Position numbers and translations under genes: made by a program. A DNA stretch of 19,022 nt. It comes from Actinomycetes bacterium (GTDB lineage Bacteria; Actinomycetota; Actinomycetes; Actinomycetales; Microbacteriaceae). This document shows positions 7,234-13,630 of this stretch, one piece after another. Under the pieces are notes generated by a model. That model had not been told where the DNA came from and did not search any database. It was given only the letters and a program-made list of their open reading frames with translations. The stretch is from positions 1 to 19,022 of the forward strand of contig JAEWKY010000340.1 in assembly GCA_023457615.1 (NCBI GenBank). The letters run 5' to 3'. Position 1 is the stretch's first letter. Each line of letters starts with the position of its first letter.

Positions 7234-7647
7234 GTGAGCGCCCGCACCAAGTCGCGCAAGCGCGCGCTCGACATCCTGTACGGCGCCGACGTGCGCGGCG
7301 TGCCGATCTCCGACCTCCTCGGCGAGGAGGCGGAGCGCGCCGAGAGCCGCCCCGAGCGGGCGTCGTCGTGGACCTATGCGCGGCAGATCGTCGAGGGCGT
7401 CGACGCGCACCTCGAGCAGATCGACGGCGAGATCGAGACGCACGCGCAGGGCTGGCCGCTGAACCGGATGCCCGCGATCGACCGCGGCATCGCCCGGATG
7501 GCGACGTGGGAGATCCTGCACAACGACGAGGTGCCCGACGGCGTCGCGATCGCGGAGGCCGTCGAGCTCGCGACGACTCTGAGCACCGACGAGTCGGCGG
7601 GGTTCCTCAACGGCCTGCTCGGCGCGATCGCGCGTCGCGAGGTCTGA
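7234..7647 (+). CDS. nusB: Transcription antitermination factor NusB
   Basis: This 137-residue all-helical RNA-binding protein pairs with NusE (S10) at boxA in rRNA operon antitermination. The N-terminus SARTKSRKRALDILYGADVRG is the usual basic first helix. The C-terminal half, reading AIDRGIARMATWEILHNDEVPDGVAIAEAVELA and then STDESAGFLNGLLGAIA, matches the NusB core closely. The GTG at 7234 gives the family-standard N-terminus. efp-nusB is a standard actinobacterial pair. The unit ends here: two inverted repeats and a new promoter-like sequence follow, with no U-tract terminator. Confidence 0.95.
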   Translation: MSARTKSRKRALDILYGADVRGVPISDLLGEEAERAESRPERASSWTYARQIVEGVDAHLEQIDGEIETHAQGWPLNRMPAIDRGIARMATWEILHNDEVPDGVAIAEAVELATTLSTDESAGFLNGLLGAIARREV

Positions 7648-7668
7648 CGCCCTCCGCGACCCCCGGTG

Positions 7669-7687
7669 ACGGAACGTTGCGTTCCGT
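7669..7687. repeat. Perfect 8-bp inverted repeat with 3-nt spacer (operator or hairpin)
   Basis: The arms ACGGAACG (7669-7676) and CGTTCCGT (7680-7687) are exact reverse complements around TTG. GTGAC occurs in direct orientation at both edges (7667-7671 and 7686-7690). No T-run follows, so it is not a classical intrinsic terminator. It lies about 55 bases upstream of the inferred importer start site, a place typical of a regulator-binding dyad. A U-less terminator for efp-nusB is the alternative. Confidence 0.7.
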
Positions 7688-7689
7688 GA

Positions 7690-7712
7690 CATCCCGGTTT
7701 GGATGCGGGATG
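7690..7712. repeat. Second inverted repeat spanning the importer -35 region
   Basis: CATCCCG (7690-7696) and CGGGATG (7706-7712) are exact 7-base reverse complements separated by 9 bases. The spacer holds the -35-like TTGGAT, so a protein bound here would block or contact RNA polymerase. Together with the dyad at 7669-7687 this gives two adjacent symmetric elements in the 87-base nusB-importer gap. Confidence 0.6.
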
Positions 7713-7727
7713 CCGCGTCCGTAACTT
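7699..7727 (+). promoter_or_regulatory. Candidate promoter of the ABC importer, leaderless
   Basis: A -35-like TTGGAT at 7699-7704 and a -10-like TAACTT at 7722-7727 are separated by 17 bases. Initiation 7-8 bases downstream would fall on the GTG at 7735, which lacks a Shine-Dalgarno sequence. The geometry matches the proposed efp promoter upstream. Confidence 0.5.
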
Positions 7728-7734
7728 CGATCGG

Positions 7735-8667
7735 GTGCCCGCGACCGCCTCTCTGAGCTCCGCGTCCCTGAGCTCCGCGCCCCTGAGCTCCGCCGCCCTG
7801 CGCGTGAGCCTGCGCGGGGTCGGGCGCACCTTCCCGGCGCCGGGCGGGGGCGACAAGGTCGTGTTGCGCGACGTCGACCTCGACATCCGGCCGGGCGAGA
7901 TCATCGCGCTGCTCGGCCCGTCGGGCTGCGGCAAGTCGACCCTCCTGCGCCTCATCGGCGGCCTCGACGCGGCGGATGCCGGCGAGCTGGCGATCGACGG
8001 CACCGGGGTCGCCGAGGTCGACCAGCGATCCGCCGTCGCCTTCCAGGAGCCGCGGCTGCTGCCCTGGCGCTCGATCGAGCGGAACGTCGCCCTCGGCCTG
8101 CCCCGCGGCACCGCCACGGCGGACGGCCGCGCCCGCGTCGGCGAGCTCCTCGGACTCGTGCAGCTCTCGCACGCGACGGCGCTGCGTCCCCGGCAGATCT
8201 CCGGAGGCATGGCGCAGCGCGCGTCGCTCGCGCGCGCCCTCGCCCGCAACCCCGGCGTCCTGCTGCTCGACGAGCCGTTCGGCGCTCTCGACGCCCTCAC
8301 CCGGCTCACGATGCAGGATCTCCTGCTCGACATCCACGCCTCGGAGCCCGCGACGATCGTGCTCGTCACGCACGACGTCGACGAGGCGCTCGCGCTCGCC
8401 GACCGCATCGTGCTGCTCGGCGAGGATCCGGCGCGGCCGGGGGAGGGCTCCTCGATCCGCTCGATCCTCGAGGTCGGCAAGCCGCGGCCGCGCGACCGGG
8501 CCGACGCCGCCCTCGCGCTGCTGCGCGCGGAGCTGCTCGAGCGGCTCGGCGTCGACAGCCACCACACGCCGAACTACGTCACCGCCGCGCTGCGTCGGCA
8601 GCGCCGGCAGGTGGGCGACCGCCCGTCCGGCGGCACCGTCGAGCCCACCCGTCCGCACGCGTTCTGA
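7735..8667 (+). CDS. ABC importer ATP-binding protein, sulfonate/nitrate/taurine type (SsuB-like)
   Basis: This 310-residue nucleotide-binding subunit is predicted to power uptake with the two genes that follow. Walker A is GPSGCGKST (residues 61-69), the Q-loop FQEPRLLPW, the ABC signature ISGGMAQRASLARAL with SGGMAQ at 156-161, Walker B VLLLDEP with Asp179 and Glu180, the D-loop GALDAL, and the switch THDVDEA. FQEPRLLPW is characteristic of the SsuB/TauB/NrtD branch. A C-terminal tail of about 50 residues is longer than usual and polar. The N-terminus has a short Ser/Ala/Leu repeat. The GTG at 7735 is preferred over an in-frame TTG at 7699 because the codons before 7735 lack the GC3 bias and overlap the promoter-like boxes. 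The substrate cannot be fixed from sequence. Confidence 0.9.
   Translation: MPATASLSSASLSSAPLSSAALRVSLRGVGRTFPAPGGGDKVVLRDVDLDIRPGEIIALLGPSGCGKSTLLRLIGGLDAADAGELAIDGTGVAEVDQRSAVAFQEPRLLPWRSIERNVALGLPRGTATADGRARVGELLGLVQLSHATALRPRQISGGMAQRASLARALARNPGVLLLDEPFGALDALTRLTMQDLLLDIHASEPATIVLVTHDVDEALALADRIVLLGEDPARPGEGSSIRSILEVGKPRPRDRADAALALLRAELLERLGVDSHHTPNYVTAALRRQRRQVGDRPSGGTVEPTRPHAF
7753..7797 (+). repeat. Three 15-bp tandem repeats at the start of the ATPase gene
   Basis: CTGAGCTCCGC begins each of three 15-base units at 7753, 7768 and 7783; only the last bases of each unit differ. In frame they encode L-S-S-A-S, L-S-S-A-P and L-S-S-A-A, just after the start and before the first conserved strand. 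The repeat adds a flexible leader without a known function. Confidence 0.85.
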
Positions 8668-8786
8668 TCCTCCGCCTCCGTCCTGCAGCCCAGCACCCGC
8701 ACCGCAATCCCAGCACCCCGTCCCGCAGCCCAGCACCCGCACCGCATCCTCCACCGCGTCCCTCCCAGCAAAAGGAACCCCGCACC
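8668..8786 (+). repeat. C-rich leader with direct repeats between ATPase and binding-protein genes
   Basis: This 119-base gap contains about 66 C and 20 G by hand count. A perfect 22-base repeat lies at 8685-8706 and 8725-8746. CCAGCACCC recurs every 20 bases at 8690, 8710 and 8730, and CCCAGCA again at 8764. A ribosome-binding sequence AAAGGA (8771-8776) lies 10 bases before the next start. A C-rich, G-poor RNA of this kind could load Rho or simply stay unstructured. Either could set the ratio of binding protein to ATPase. No hairpin terminator is visible. Confidence 0.75.
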
Positions 8787-9824
8787 ATGAAGAAGAGTCC
8801 CCTCGCCGTCCTCGCGGCGCTCGCGACCGTCACGGCTCTCGCGCTCACCGGCTGCGCCGGCGAGGACGTCGCGCCCGCCGAGACCGACGGCCCGGCCCTC
8901 GGCGAGGAGGGCTGGAGCGCGACCGAGCTCAACATCGACTTCGCCACCTACAACCCGCTGAGCCTCATCATCAAGGACCAGGGCTGGCTCGAGGAGGCGA
9001 CCGGCGGCGACGTCACGATCAACTGGATCCAGTCGGCCGGATCGAACAAGGCCAACGAGTTCCTCCGGGCGGGCTCGCTCGACGTCGGGTCGACCGCGGG
9101 CTCCGCCGCGCTGCTCGCCCGCTCGAACGGCTCGCCCATCCAGGTCATCGACATCTACAGCCAGCCCAACTGGGCCGCGATCGCGGTGCCCGCCGGCTCG
9201 GACATCGAGTCGGTCGACGACCTCGTCGGGGCGCGCATCGCCGTCACGAAGGGCACCGACCCGTACTTCTTCCTGCTGCAGACCCTCGACGAGGCCGGCA
9301 TCGGGCTCGACGAGGTCACGATCGAGAACCTCCAGCACGCCGACGGCAAGGCCGCCCTCGAGTCGGGCGCCGTCGACGCGTGGTCGGGCCTCGACCCGCT
9401 GCTCTCCACGAGCGTCGAGACGGCGGGGACGCAGATCATCTACGACAACATCGACTTCAACAGCTACGGCTTCCTGAACGCGACCGAGTCCTTCCTCGAG
9501 AGATCGCCCGACCTCGCGCAGCTCGTCGTCAACGCCTACGAGCACGCCCGCGCGTGGGCGGTCGAGAACCCCGAGGAGACCGCGGCCATCCTCGCCGAGG
9601 TCGCGGGCATCGACCCCGCCATCGCGAGCGCGGTCATCATCGACCGCACGAACCTCGAGGTGAGCGGCGTCCCCGGCGACGCGCAGGTCGACGTGCTCAC
9701 GATCATCGGCCCGATCTTCGTCGAGAACGGCGACGTGCCGTCGCAGGCCCAGATCGACCAGGCGCTCGACTCGCTCCTGCGCCCCGAGTTCGCGGAAGAG
9801 GCCGACCCTGGCTTCTTCGAGTAA
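8787..9824 (+). CDS. ABC importer substrate-binding lipoprotein, aliphatic sulfonate type (SsuA-like)
   Basis: This 345-residue lipoprotein has a signal peptide, MKKSPLAVLAALATVTALALTGC, with an LTGC lipobox and lipidated Cys23. It should sit on the outer face of the membrane and deliver substrate to the permease. The mature part has the two-lobe fold of the NMT1/SsuA-like family: a first strand ELNIDFATYNPLSLIIKDQGW, then WIQSAGSNKANEFLRAGSLDVG and STAGSAALLARSNGSPI, and later TKGTDPYFFLLQTL and HADGKAALESGAVDAWSGLDP. These segments resemble proteins annotated as aliphatic sulfonate-binding. Taurine, nitrate or another small anion remains possible. The ATG at 8787 has AAAGGA at 8771-8776. 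Its 3' end overlaps the inferred start of the permease by 17 bases. Confidence 0.88.
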   Translation: MKKSPLAVLAALATVTALALTGCAGEDVAPAETDGPALGEEGWSATELNIDFATYNPLSLIIKDQGWLEEATGGDVTINWIQSAGSNKANEFLRAGSLDVGSTAGSAALLARSNGSPIQVIDIYSQPNWAAIAVPAGSDIESVDDLVGARIAVTKGTDPYFFLLQTLDEAGIGLDEVTIENLQHADGKAALESGAVDAWSGLDPLLSTSVETAGTQIIYDNIDFNSYGFLNATESFLERSPDLAQLVVNAYEHARAWAVENPEETAAILAEVAGIDPAIASAVIIDRTNLEVSGVPGDAQVDVLTIIGPIFVENGDVPSQAQIDQALDSLLRPEFAEEADPGFFE

Positions 9825-10770
9825 GAGCTCCGGCCCCGAGGCGGCGGGTCCCGACACCGGGTCCGTCGCCTCGGCGCACCAGTTCGTCAGCACGCACGGC
9901 TACTCCGCGACCGGCGTCGCGGGAGGCTTCTCCGCCGCGGGTCCGTCGGTCGGCGGCGAGGGCGAGGCGGCGGCGACCGCGTCCAGCTACGCGGGCCGAC
10001 GCCGTTCCGGCGGCCGCATCCCGAGGTGGTGGGTGCTCGTCGGCGGCGCGCTCATCCCGGCGGCGATCCTCGCCGCGTGGTGGGTCACGTCGGCGAGCGG
10101 CGCCGTGCCGCTCTACCGCCTGCCGTCGCCCGAGATGGTCGCGCTCGCGGCGGTCGACCTCGCCGAGCGCGGGCAGCTCTTCCGCGACGTCGGCATCTCG
10201 ACGCAGCGCGTGCTGCTCGGCTTCCTCATCGGCGCCGGCATCGGCCTCGTGCTCGGCTCGCTCGTCGGGCTCTCGCGCCACGCGAGCATCCTGTTCTCGC
10301 CGATCATCGGCGCGCTCCGCGCCGTGCCGTCGCTCGCCTGGGTGCCGCTCCTGCTGCTCTACCTCGGCATCGGGGAGGTGCCGAAGGTCACCCTCATCGC
10401 GATCGGCGCCGCGTTCCCGGTCTTCACGACGATCTCGATCGCGCTGCGCCACGTCGACGCGCAGCTCGTCGAGATGGGGCGCGCCTTCGGGCTCGGCCGG
10501 CTCCAGCTGCTCGGCACCGTGCAGCTGCCGGCGGTGATCCCGGCGCTCGTGAGCGGCCTGCGGCTCGCCCTCGCGCAGTCCTGGCTCTTCCTCGTCGCGG
10601 CGGAGCTGCTGTCGTCGTCGATGGGGCTCGGCTTCCTGCTCCTCGACTCCGGTCAGAACGGGCGCGTCGACCGCATCTTCCTCGCGATCATCCTGCTCGC
10701 GGTGCTCGGCAAGACCACGGACGCGCTCATCGGGGTGTTCGAGCGCTGGCTCAACCGGCGCTGGGGCTGA
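9808..10770 (+). CDS. ABC importer permease (SsuC-like); start probably CTG at 9808, first canonical start GTG at 10033
   Basis: The permease core has about six membrane helices and the BPD_transp_1 cytoplasmic loop EMGRAFGLGRLQLLGTVQLPA (EAA-G-LP pattern), with LPSP near the N-terminus as in SsuC/TauC. The only ATG, GTG or TTG in frame after the stop at 9661-9663 is the GTG at 10033, which gives 245 residues beginning directly in the first helix. Upstream, from 9826 to 10032, the same frame stays open with about 64 of 69 codons ending in G or C, and it encodes a basic RRRSGGRIPRWW just before helix one, as permeases normally have. CTG at 9808 follows GGAAGAGG (9794-9801) by 6 bases and would give 320 residues starting MASSSKSSG, overlapping the binding-protein gene. 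I infer CTG initiation or an A-to-C base error. The 3' end is certain. Confidence 0.85.
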   Translation: MASSSKSSGPEAAGPDTGSVASAHQFVSTHGYSATGVAGGFSAAGPSVGGEGEAAATASSYAGRRRSGGRIPRWWVLVGGALIPAAILAAWWVTSASGAVPLYRLPSPEMVALAAVDLAERGQLFRDVGISTQRVLLGFLIGAGIGLVLGSLVGLSRHASILFSPIIGALRAVPSLAWVPLLLLYLGIGEVPKVTLIAIGAAFPVFTTISIALRHVDAQLVEMGRAFGLGRLQLLGTVQLPAVIPALVSGLRLALAQSWLFLVAAELLSSSMGLGFLLLDSGQNGRVDRIFLAIILLAVLGKTTDALIGVFERWLNRRWG

Positions 10771-10775
10771 GGCGG

Positions 10776-10781
10776 TAGAGT
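10776..10781 (+). promoter_or_regulatory. -10 box of the pyr operon promoter
   Basis: TAGAGT at 10776-10781 matches the actinobacterial TANNNT -10 pattern and lies 5 bases after the permease stop. Initiation near A10789 would give a leader of about 48 bases containing little beyond the PyrR-binding hairpin. No clear -35 element is visible 16-19 bases upstream. The placement implies that the pyr genes have their own promoter, independent of the importer. Confidence 0.5.
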
Positions 10782-10797
10782 AGGTCGCACCAGACCA

Positions 10798-10828
10798 CCT
10801 TTAAGTCCGTCCCGAGAGGCGGGGAAGG
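10798..10828 (+). promoter_or_regulatory. PyrR-binding RNA hairpin overlapping the pyrR ribosome-binding site
   Basis: The leader carries the conserved PyrR-binding loop pattern TTTAA, then GTCC-C-GAGAGGC, then AAGG. The upper stem is CCG (10807-10809) with CGG (10820-10822) and CC (10811-10812) with GG (10818-10819), with U10810 bulged and CGAGA (10813-10817) as the loop. The lower stem is CCTT (10798-10801) with AAGG (10825-10828). The AAGG is part of the Shine-Dalgarno sequence GGAAGGAGG (10823-10831), 5 bases before the pyrR ATG. UMP-bound PyrR should stabilise this hairpin and block ribosome binding, as reported for Mycobacterium smegmatis. No terminator follows, which favours translational control over attenuation. 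Confidence 0.88.
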
Positions 10829-10836
10829 AGGTCAGA

Positions 10837-11376
10837 ATGCCGGCACGTCCCGTGCTGCAGCAGGCTGACATCGAGCGCGCGCTCACCCGCATCGCGCACG
10901 AGATCCTCGAGTCGAACCGCGGTTCCGCGGGACTCGTCCTGCTCGGCATCCCGACCCGCGGCGTGCTGCTCGCGGAGCGGCTCGCCGGCATCCTCGAGCG
11001 TCTCGAGCCGGGGACCGGCCGCGTCGGAGCCCTCGACGTCACGATGTACCGCGACGACCTCCGCTCGCAGCCGACGCGCAGCCCGCAGCCGACGCGGATC
11101 CCGGACGGCGGCATCGACGACAAGACCGTCGTGCTCGTCGACGACGTGCTCTACTCCGGGCGCACGATCCGGGCGGCGCTCGACGCCCTCGGCGCGCACG
11201 GCCGCCCGCGCGCCGTGCGCCTCGCGGTGCTCGTCGACCGCGGCCACCGGGAGCTGCCGATCCGCGCCGACTTCGTGGGCAAGAACCTGCCGACCTCGGT
11301 GGCCGAGCGCATCAACGTGCGCCTGGCCGAGACCGACGGCGAGGATCTCGTCGAGATCGCGGGAGCCGACGCGTGA
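10837..11376 (+). CDS. pyrR: Bifunctional pyr operon regulator PyrR / uracil phosphoribosyltransferase
   Basis: This 179-residue protein belongs to the PRTase-fold PyrR family. It binds the pyr mRNA leader when UMP is high and often also has uracil phosphoribosyltransferase activity. The PRPP-binding motif is VVLVDDVLYSGRTIRAALDAL (residues about 94-114). LGIPTRGVLLAERL near the N-terminus and LVDRGHRELPIRADFVGKNLPTS near the C-terminus are PyrR-specific. The ATG at 10837 follows an excellent Shine-Dalgarno sequence that overlaps the PyrR-binding hairpin, so the protein should regulate its own operon. The stop overlaps the pyrB start (GTGA). Confidence 0.96.
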   Translation: MPARPVLQQADIERALTRIAHEILESNRGSAGLVLLGIPTRGVLLAERLAGILERLEPGTGRVGALDVTMYRDDLRSQPTRSPQPTRIPDGGIDDKTVVLVDDVLYSGRTIRAALDALGAHGRPRAVRLAVLVDRGHRELPIRADFVGKNLPTSVAERINVRLAETDGEDLVEIAGADA

Positions 11377-12335
11377 GGCATCTGCTGAGCACGCGCGACC
11401 TCACGCGCGACGACGCCATCGGCATCCTCGACGTCGCCGAGGACATGGCCGATGTCGCCCGCCGCGCCGTGCCCAAGCTGCCGACGCTGCAGGGCCGCAC
11501 CGTCGCGAACCTCTTCTTCGAGGACTCCACGCGCACCCGCCTGTCGTTCGAGGCCGCGGCGAAGCGCCTCTCCGCCGACGTCATCACGCTCTCGGCGAAG
11601 GGCTCGAGCGTGTCGAAGGGCGAGAGCCTCAAGGACACCGCGCAGACGATCGCCGCGATGGGCATCGACGCCGTGGTGCTCCGGCACGGCGCCTCGGGCG
11701 CGGCCCGCGTGCTCGCCGACGGCGGCTGGATCGACGCCGCGGTCGTCAACGCCGGGGACGGCACGCACGAGCACCCGACGCAGGGGCTCCTGGATGCCTA
11801 CACGATGCGCAAGGCGCGGCACGGCGGCGCCTCCCGCGGTCGCGATCTCGACGGCCTCCGGGTCACGATCGTGGGTGACATCCTGCACTCCCGCGTCGCG
11901 CGGTCGAACCTCTGGCTGCTCGAGACCCTCGGCGCCGACGTCACGGTCGTCGCGCCCGCGACCCTGCTGCCCGTGGGCGTCGCGACCTGGGCGGCGACGG
12001 TGCGGCACGACCTCGACGAGGCCCTCGCCGAGAAGCCCGACGTCGTCATGATGCTGCGCATCCAGAGCGAGCGGATGCACGCCGCGTTCTTCCCGAACGA
12101 GCGCGAGTACGCCCGCGAGTGGGGCCTCGACGACGCCCGGTTCGCCCGGCTCGGCGCGGATACGATGGTCATGCACCCCGGACCGATGATCCGCGGGCTC
12201 GAGATCTCCGCGGCGGCTGCCGACTCGGCCCGCTCGCTCGTCCTCGATCAGGTCACCAACGGGGTCTCGATCCGGATGGCGGTGCTCTACCTCGTGCTCA
12301 GTGCTGGTCGTCACGGCGGGGGAGCCGCCGCATGA
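11373..12335 (+). CDS. pyrB: Aspartate carbamoyltransferase catalytic subunit
   Basis: This 320-residue enzyme is predicted to condense carbamoyl phosphate with aspartate to N-carbamoylaspartate. The carbamoyl-phosphate motif STRTR is at residues 52-56 (FFEDSTRTRLSFE). The mobile-loop Ser81-Lys82 lies in SVSKGESLKDT, the Arg-His pair at 104-105, HPTQ at 134-137 in GDGTHEHPTQGLLDA, and the aspartate-binding segment in MHPGPMIRG. Length is standard. No pyrI regulatory-subunit gene is present, as expected outside enterobacteria and archaea. The GTG at 11373 overlaps the pyrR stop and the 3' end overlaps pyrC (ATGA). Confidence 0.97.
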   Translation: MRHLLSTRDLTRDDAIGILDVAEDMADVARRAVPKLPTLQGRTVANLFFEDSTRTRLSFEAAAKRLSADVITLSAKGSSVSKGESLKDTAQTIAAMGIDAVVLRHGASGAARVLADGGWIDAAVVNAGDGTHEHPTQGLLDAYTMRKARHGGASRGRDLDGLRVTIVGDILHSRVARSNLWLLETLGADVTVVAPATLLPVGVATWAATVRHDLDEALAEKPDVVMMLRIQSERMHAAFFPNEREYAREWGLDDARFARLGADTMVMHPGPMIRGLEISAAAADSARSLVLDQVTNGVSIRMAVLYLVLSAGRHGGGAAA

Positions 12336-13630
12336 GCATCCTCATCACGGGAGCCACGCTGCCCGACGGCACGCGGGCCGACCTCGGCATCCGCGACGGC
12401 GTGTTCGTCCCGCCGTCGGACGTCGCGGGCGCGACGGTGATCGACGCCGCGGGCCTCCGGGCGCTGCCCGGGCTCGTCGACCTGCACACCCACCTGCGCG
12501 AGCCCGGGTTCGAGCAGAGCGAGACCGTGCTCACCGGGTCGCGCGCCGCGGCCGCGGGCGGGTTCACGGCGGTCTTCGCGATGGCCAACACGAGCCCCGT
12601 GCAGGACACCGCGGGCGTCGTCGAGCAGGTCGCGTCGCTCGGCGAGCAGCACGGCTACGTCACGGTGCGGCCCATCGGCGCCGTGACGATCGGCCTCGCC
12701 GGCGAGCGGCTCTCGGAGATCGGCGCGATGGCGCGGTCCCGCGCGGCCGTGCGGGTGTTCTCCGACGACGGCAAGTGCGTGCACGACGCGCTGCTCATGC
12801 GCCGCGCGCTCGAGTACGTCACGACCTTCGACGGCGTCGTCGCCCAGCACGCGCAGGAGCCGCGGCTCACCGAGGGCGCCCAGATGAACGAGGGCGCGCT
12901 CGCGTCGGAGCTCGGCCTCGCCGGCTGGCCCGCGGTCGCCGAGGAGGCGATCATCGCGCGCGACGTGCTGCTCGCCGAGGCGGTCGGCGCGCGCCTGCAC
13001 GTCTGCCACGTCTCGACCGCGGGCAGCGTCGAGGTCGTGCGCTGGGCGAAGGCCCGCGGCATCGCGGTCACGGCGGAGGTCACGCCGCACCACCTGCTGC
13101 TGACCGAGTCCGAGGCGGCCGGCTACGACGCGCGGTACAAGGTCAACCCGCCGCTGCGCCGGAGCGAGGATGTCGACGCGCTCCGCGCCGCCCTGGCCGA
13201 CGGCACGATCGACATCGTCGCGACCGACCACGCCCCGCACCCCGTCGAGTCGAAGGAGGCGGCCTGGGCCGAGGCCTCGTTCGGCATGGTGGGTCTCGAG
13301 AGCGCGCTGAGCATCGTGCAGTCGGCGATGGTCGACACGGGACTGCTCGACTGGACCGGCGTCGCGCGCGTGCTCTCCGCGAAGCCGGCCGAGATCGGCC
13401 GCCTCGCCGGCTACGACGCCGCGTTCGCCGCCGGGGCGCCGGCGCACCTGACGCTCGTCGACCCGACCGCGCGTCGCACCTTCGCGATCGAGCACCTGCA
13501 CGGCCGCAGCATCAACTCGCCCTACCTCGGCCGCGAGCTGCCGGGACGCGTCGTCGCGACCGTGCACGGCGGCGTGCCGACCGTGCTCGACGGCGAGCTG
13601 CGGCCCGCCGAGGAGGTCGCGCGTGGATAG
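12332..13630 (+). CDS. pyrC: Dihydroorotase (class I)
   Basis: This 432-residue zinc-dependent amidohydrolase is predicted to cyclise N-carbamoylaspartate to dihydroorotate. The metal-binding HxH is His52 and His54 in LVDLHTHLREPG. Further metal and substrate sites are FSDDGKCVHD, QHAQEP, HVCHVSTAGS and ATDHAPH. SDDG in place of a carboxylated lysine is what I would expect for the longer class I enzymes, and the length agrees. The ATG at 12332 lies in the pyrB stop overlap and has GGGGGAG at 12318-12324 upstream. Open frame before it overlaps pyrB and shows no family similarity. The 3' end overlaps the next gene by 8 bases. Confidence 0.96.
   Translation: MSILITGATLPDGTRADLGIRDGVFVPPSDVAGATVIDAAGLRALPGLVDLHTHLREPGFEQSETVLTGSRAAAAGGFTAVFAMANTSPVQDTAGVVEQVASLGEQHGYVTVRPIGAVTIGLAGERLSEIGAMARSRAAVRVFSDDGKCVHDALLMRRALEYVTTFDGVVAQHAQEPRLTEGAQMNEGALASELGLAGWPAVAEEAIIARDVLLAEAVGARLHVCHVSTAGSVEVVRWAKARGIAVTAEVTPHHLLLTESEAAGYDARYKVNPPLRRSEDVDALRAALADGTIDIVATDHAPHPVESKEAAWAEASFGMVGLESALSIVQSAMVDTGLLDWTGVARVLSAKPAEIGRLAGYDAAFAAGAPAHLTLVDPTARRTFAIEHLHGRSINSPYLGRELPGRVVATVHGGVPTVLDGELRPAEEVARG

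Noticed and set aside
7669..7712. Intrinsic terminator after nusB
   Set aside because: Both inverted repeats can form hairpins but neither is followed by a T-run; kept as operator or U-less terminator candidates only.
7210..8754. A 514-codon - strand frame opposite nusB and the ATPase gene
   Set aside because: Shadow frame; both + strand genes are intact and the product has no recognisable domain.
7976..10537. An 853-codon + strand frame spanning all three importer genes
   Set aside because: It runs out of frame through three proteins with intact ABC motifs; its Ser/Arg/Pro-rich translation is typical of a shifted frame in high-GC DNA.
12119..12331. Upstream in-frame extension of pyrC
   Set aside because: Overlaps the conserved C-terminal part of pyrB in another frame; ATG 12332 has a good ribosome-binding site and the right N-terminus.
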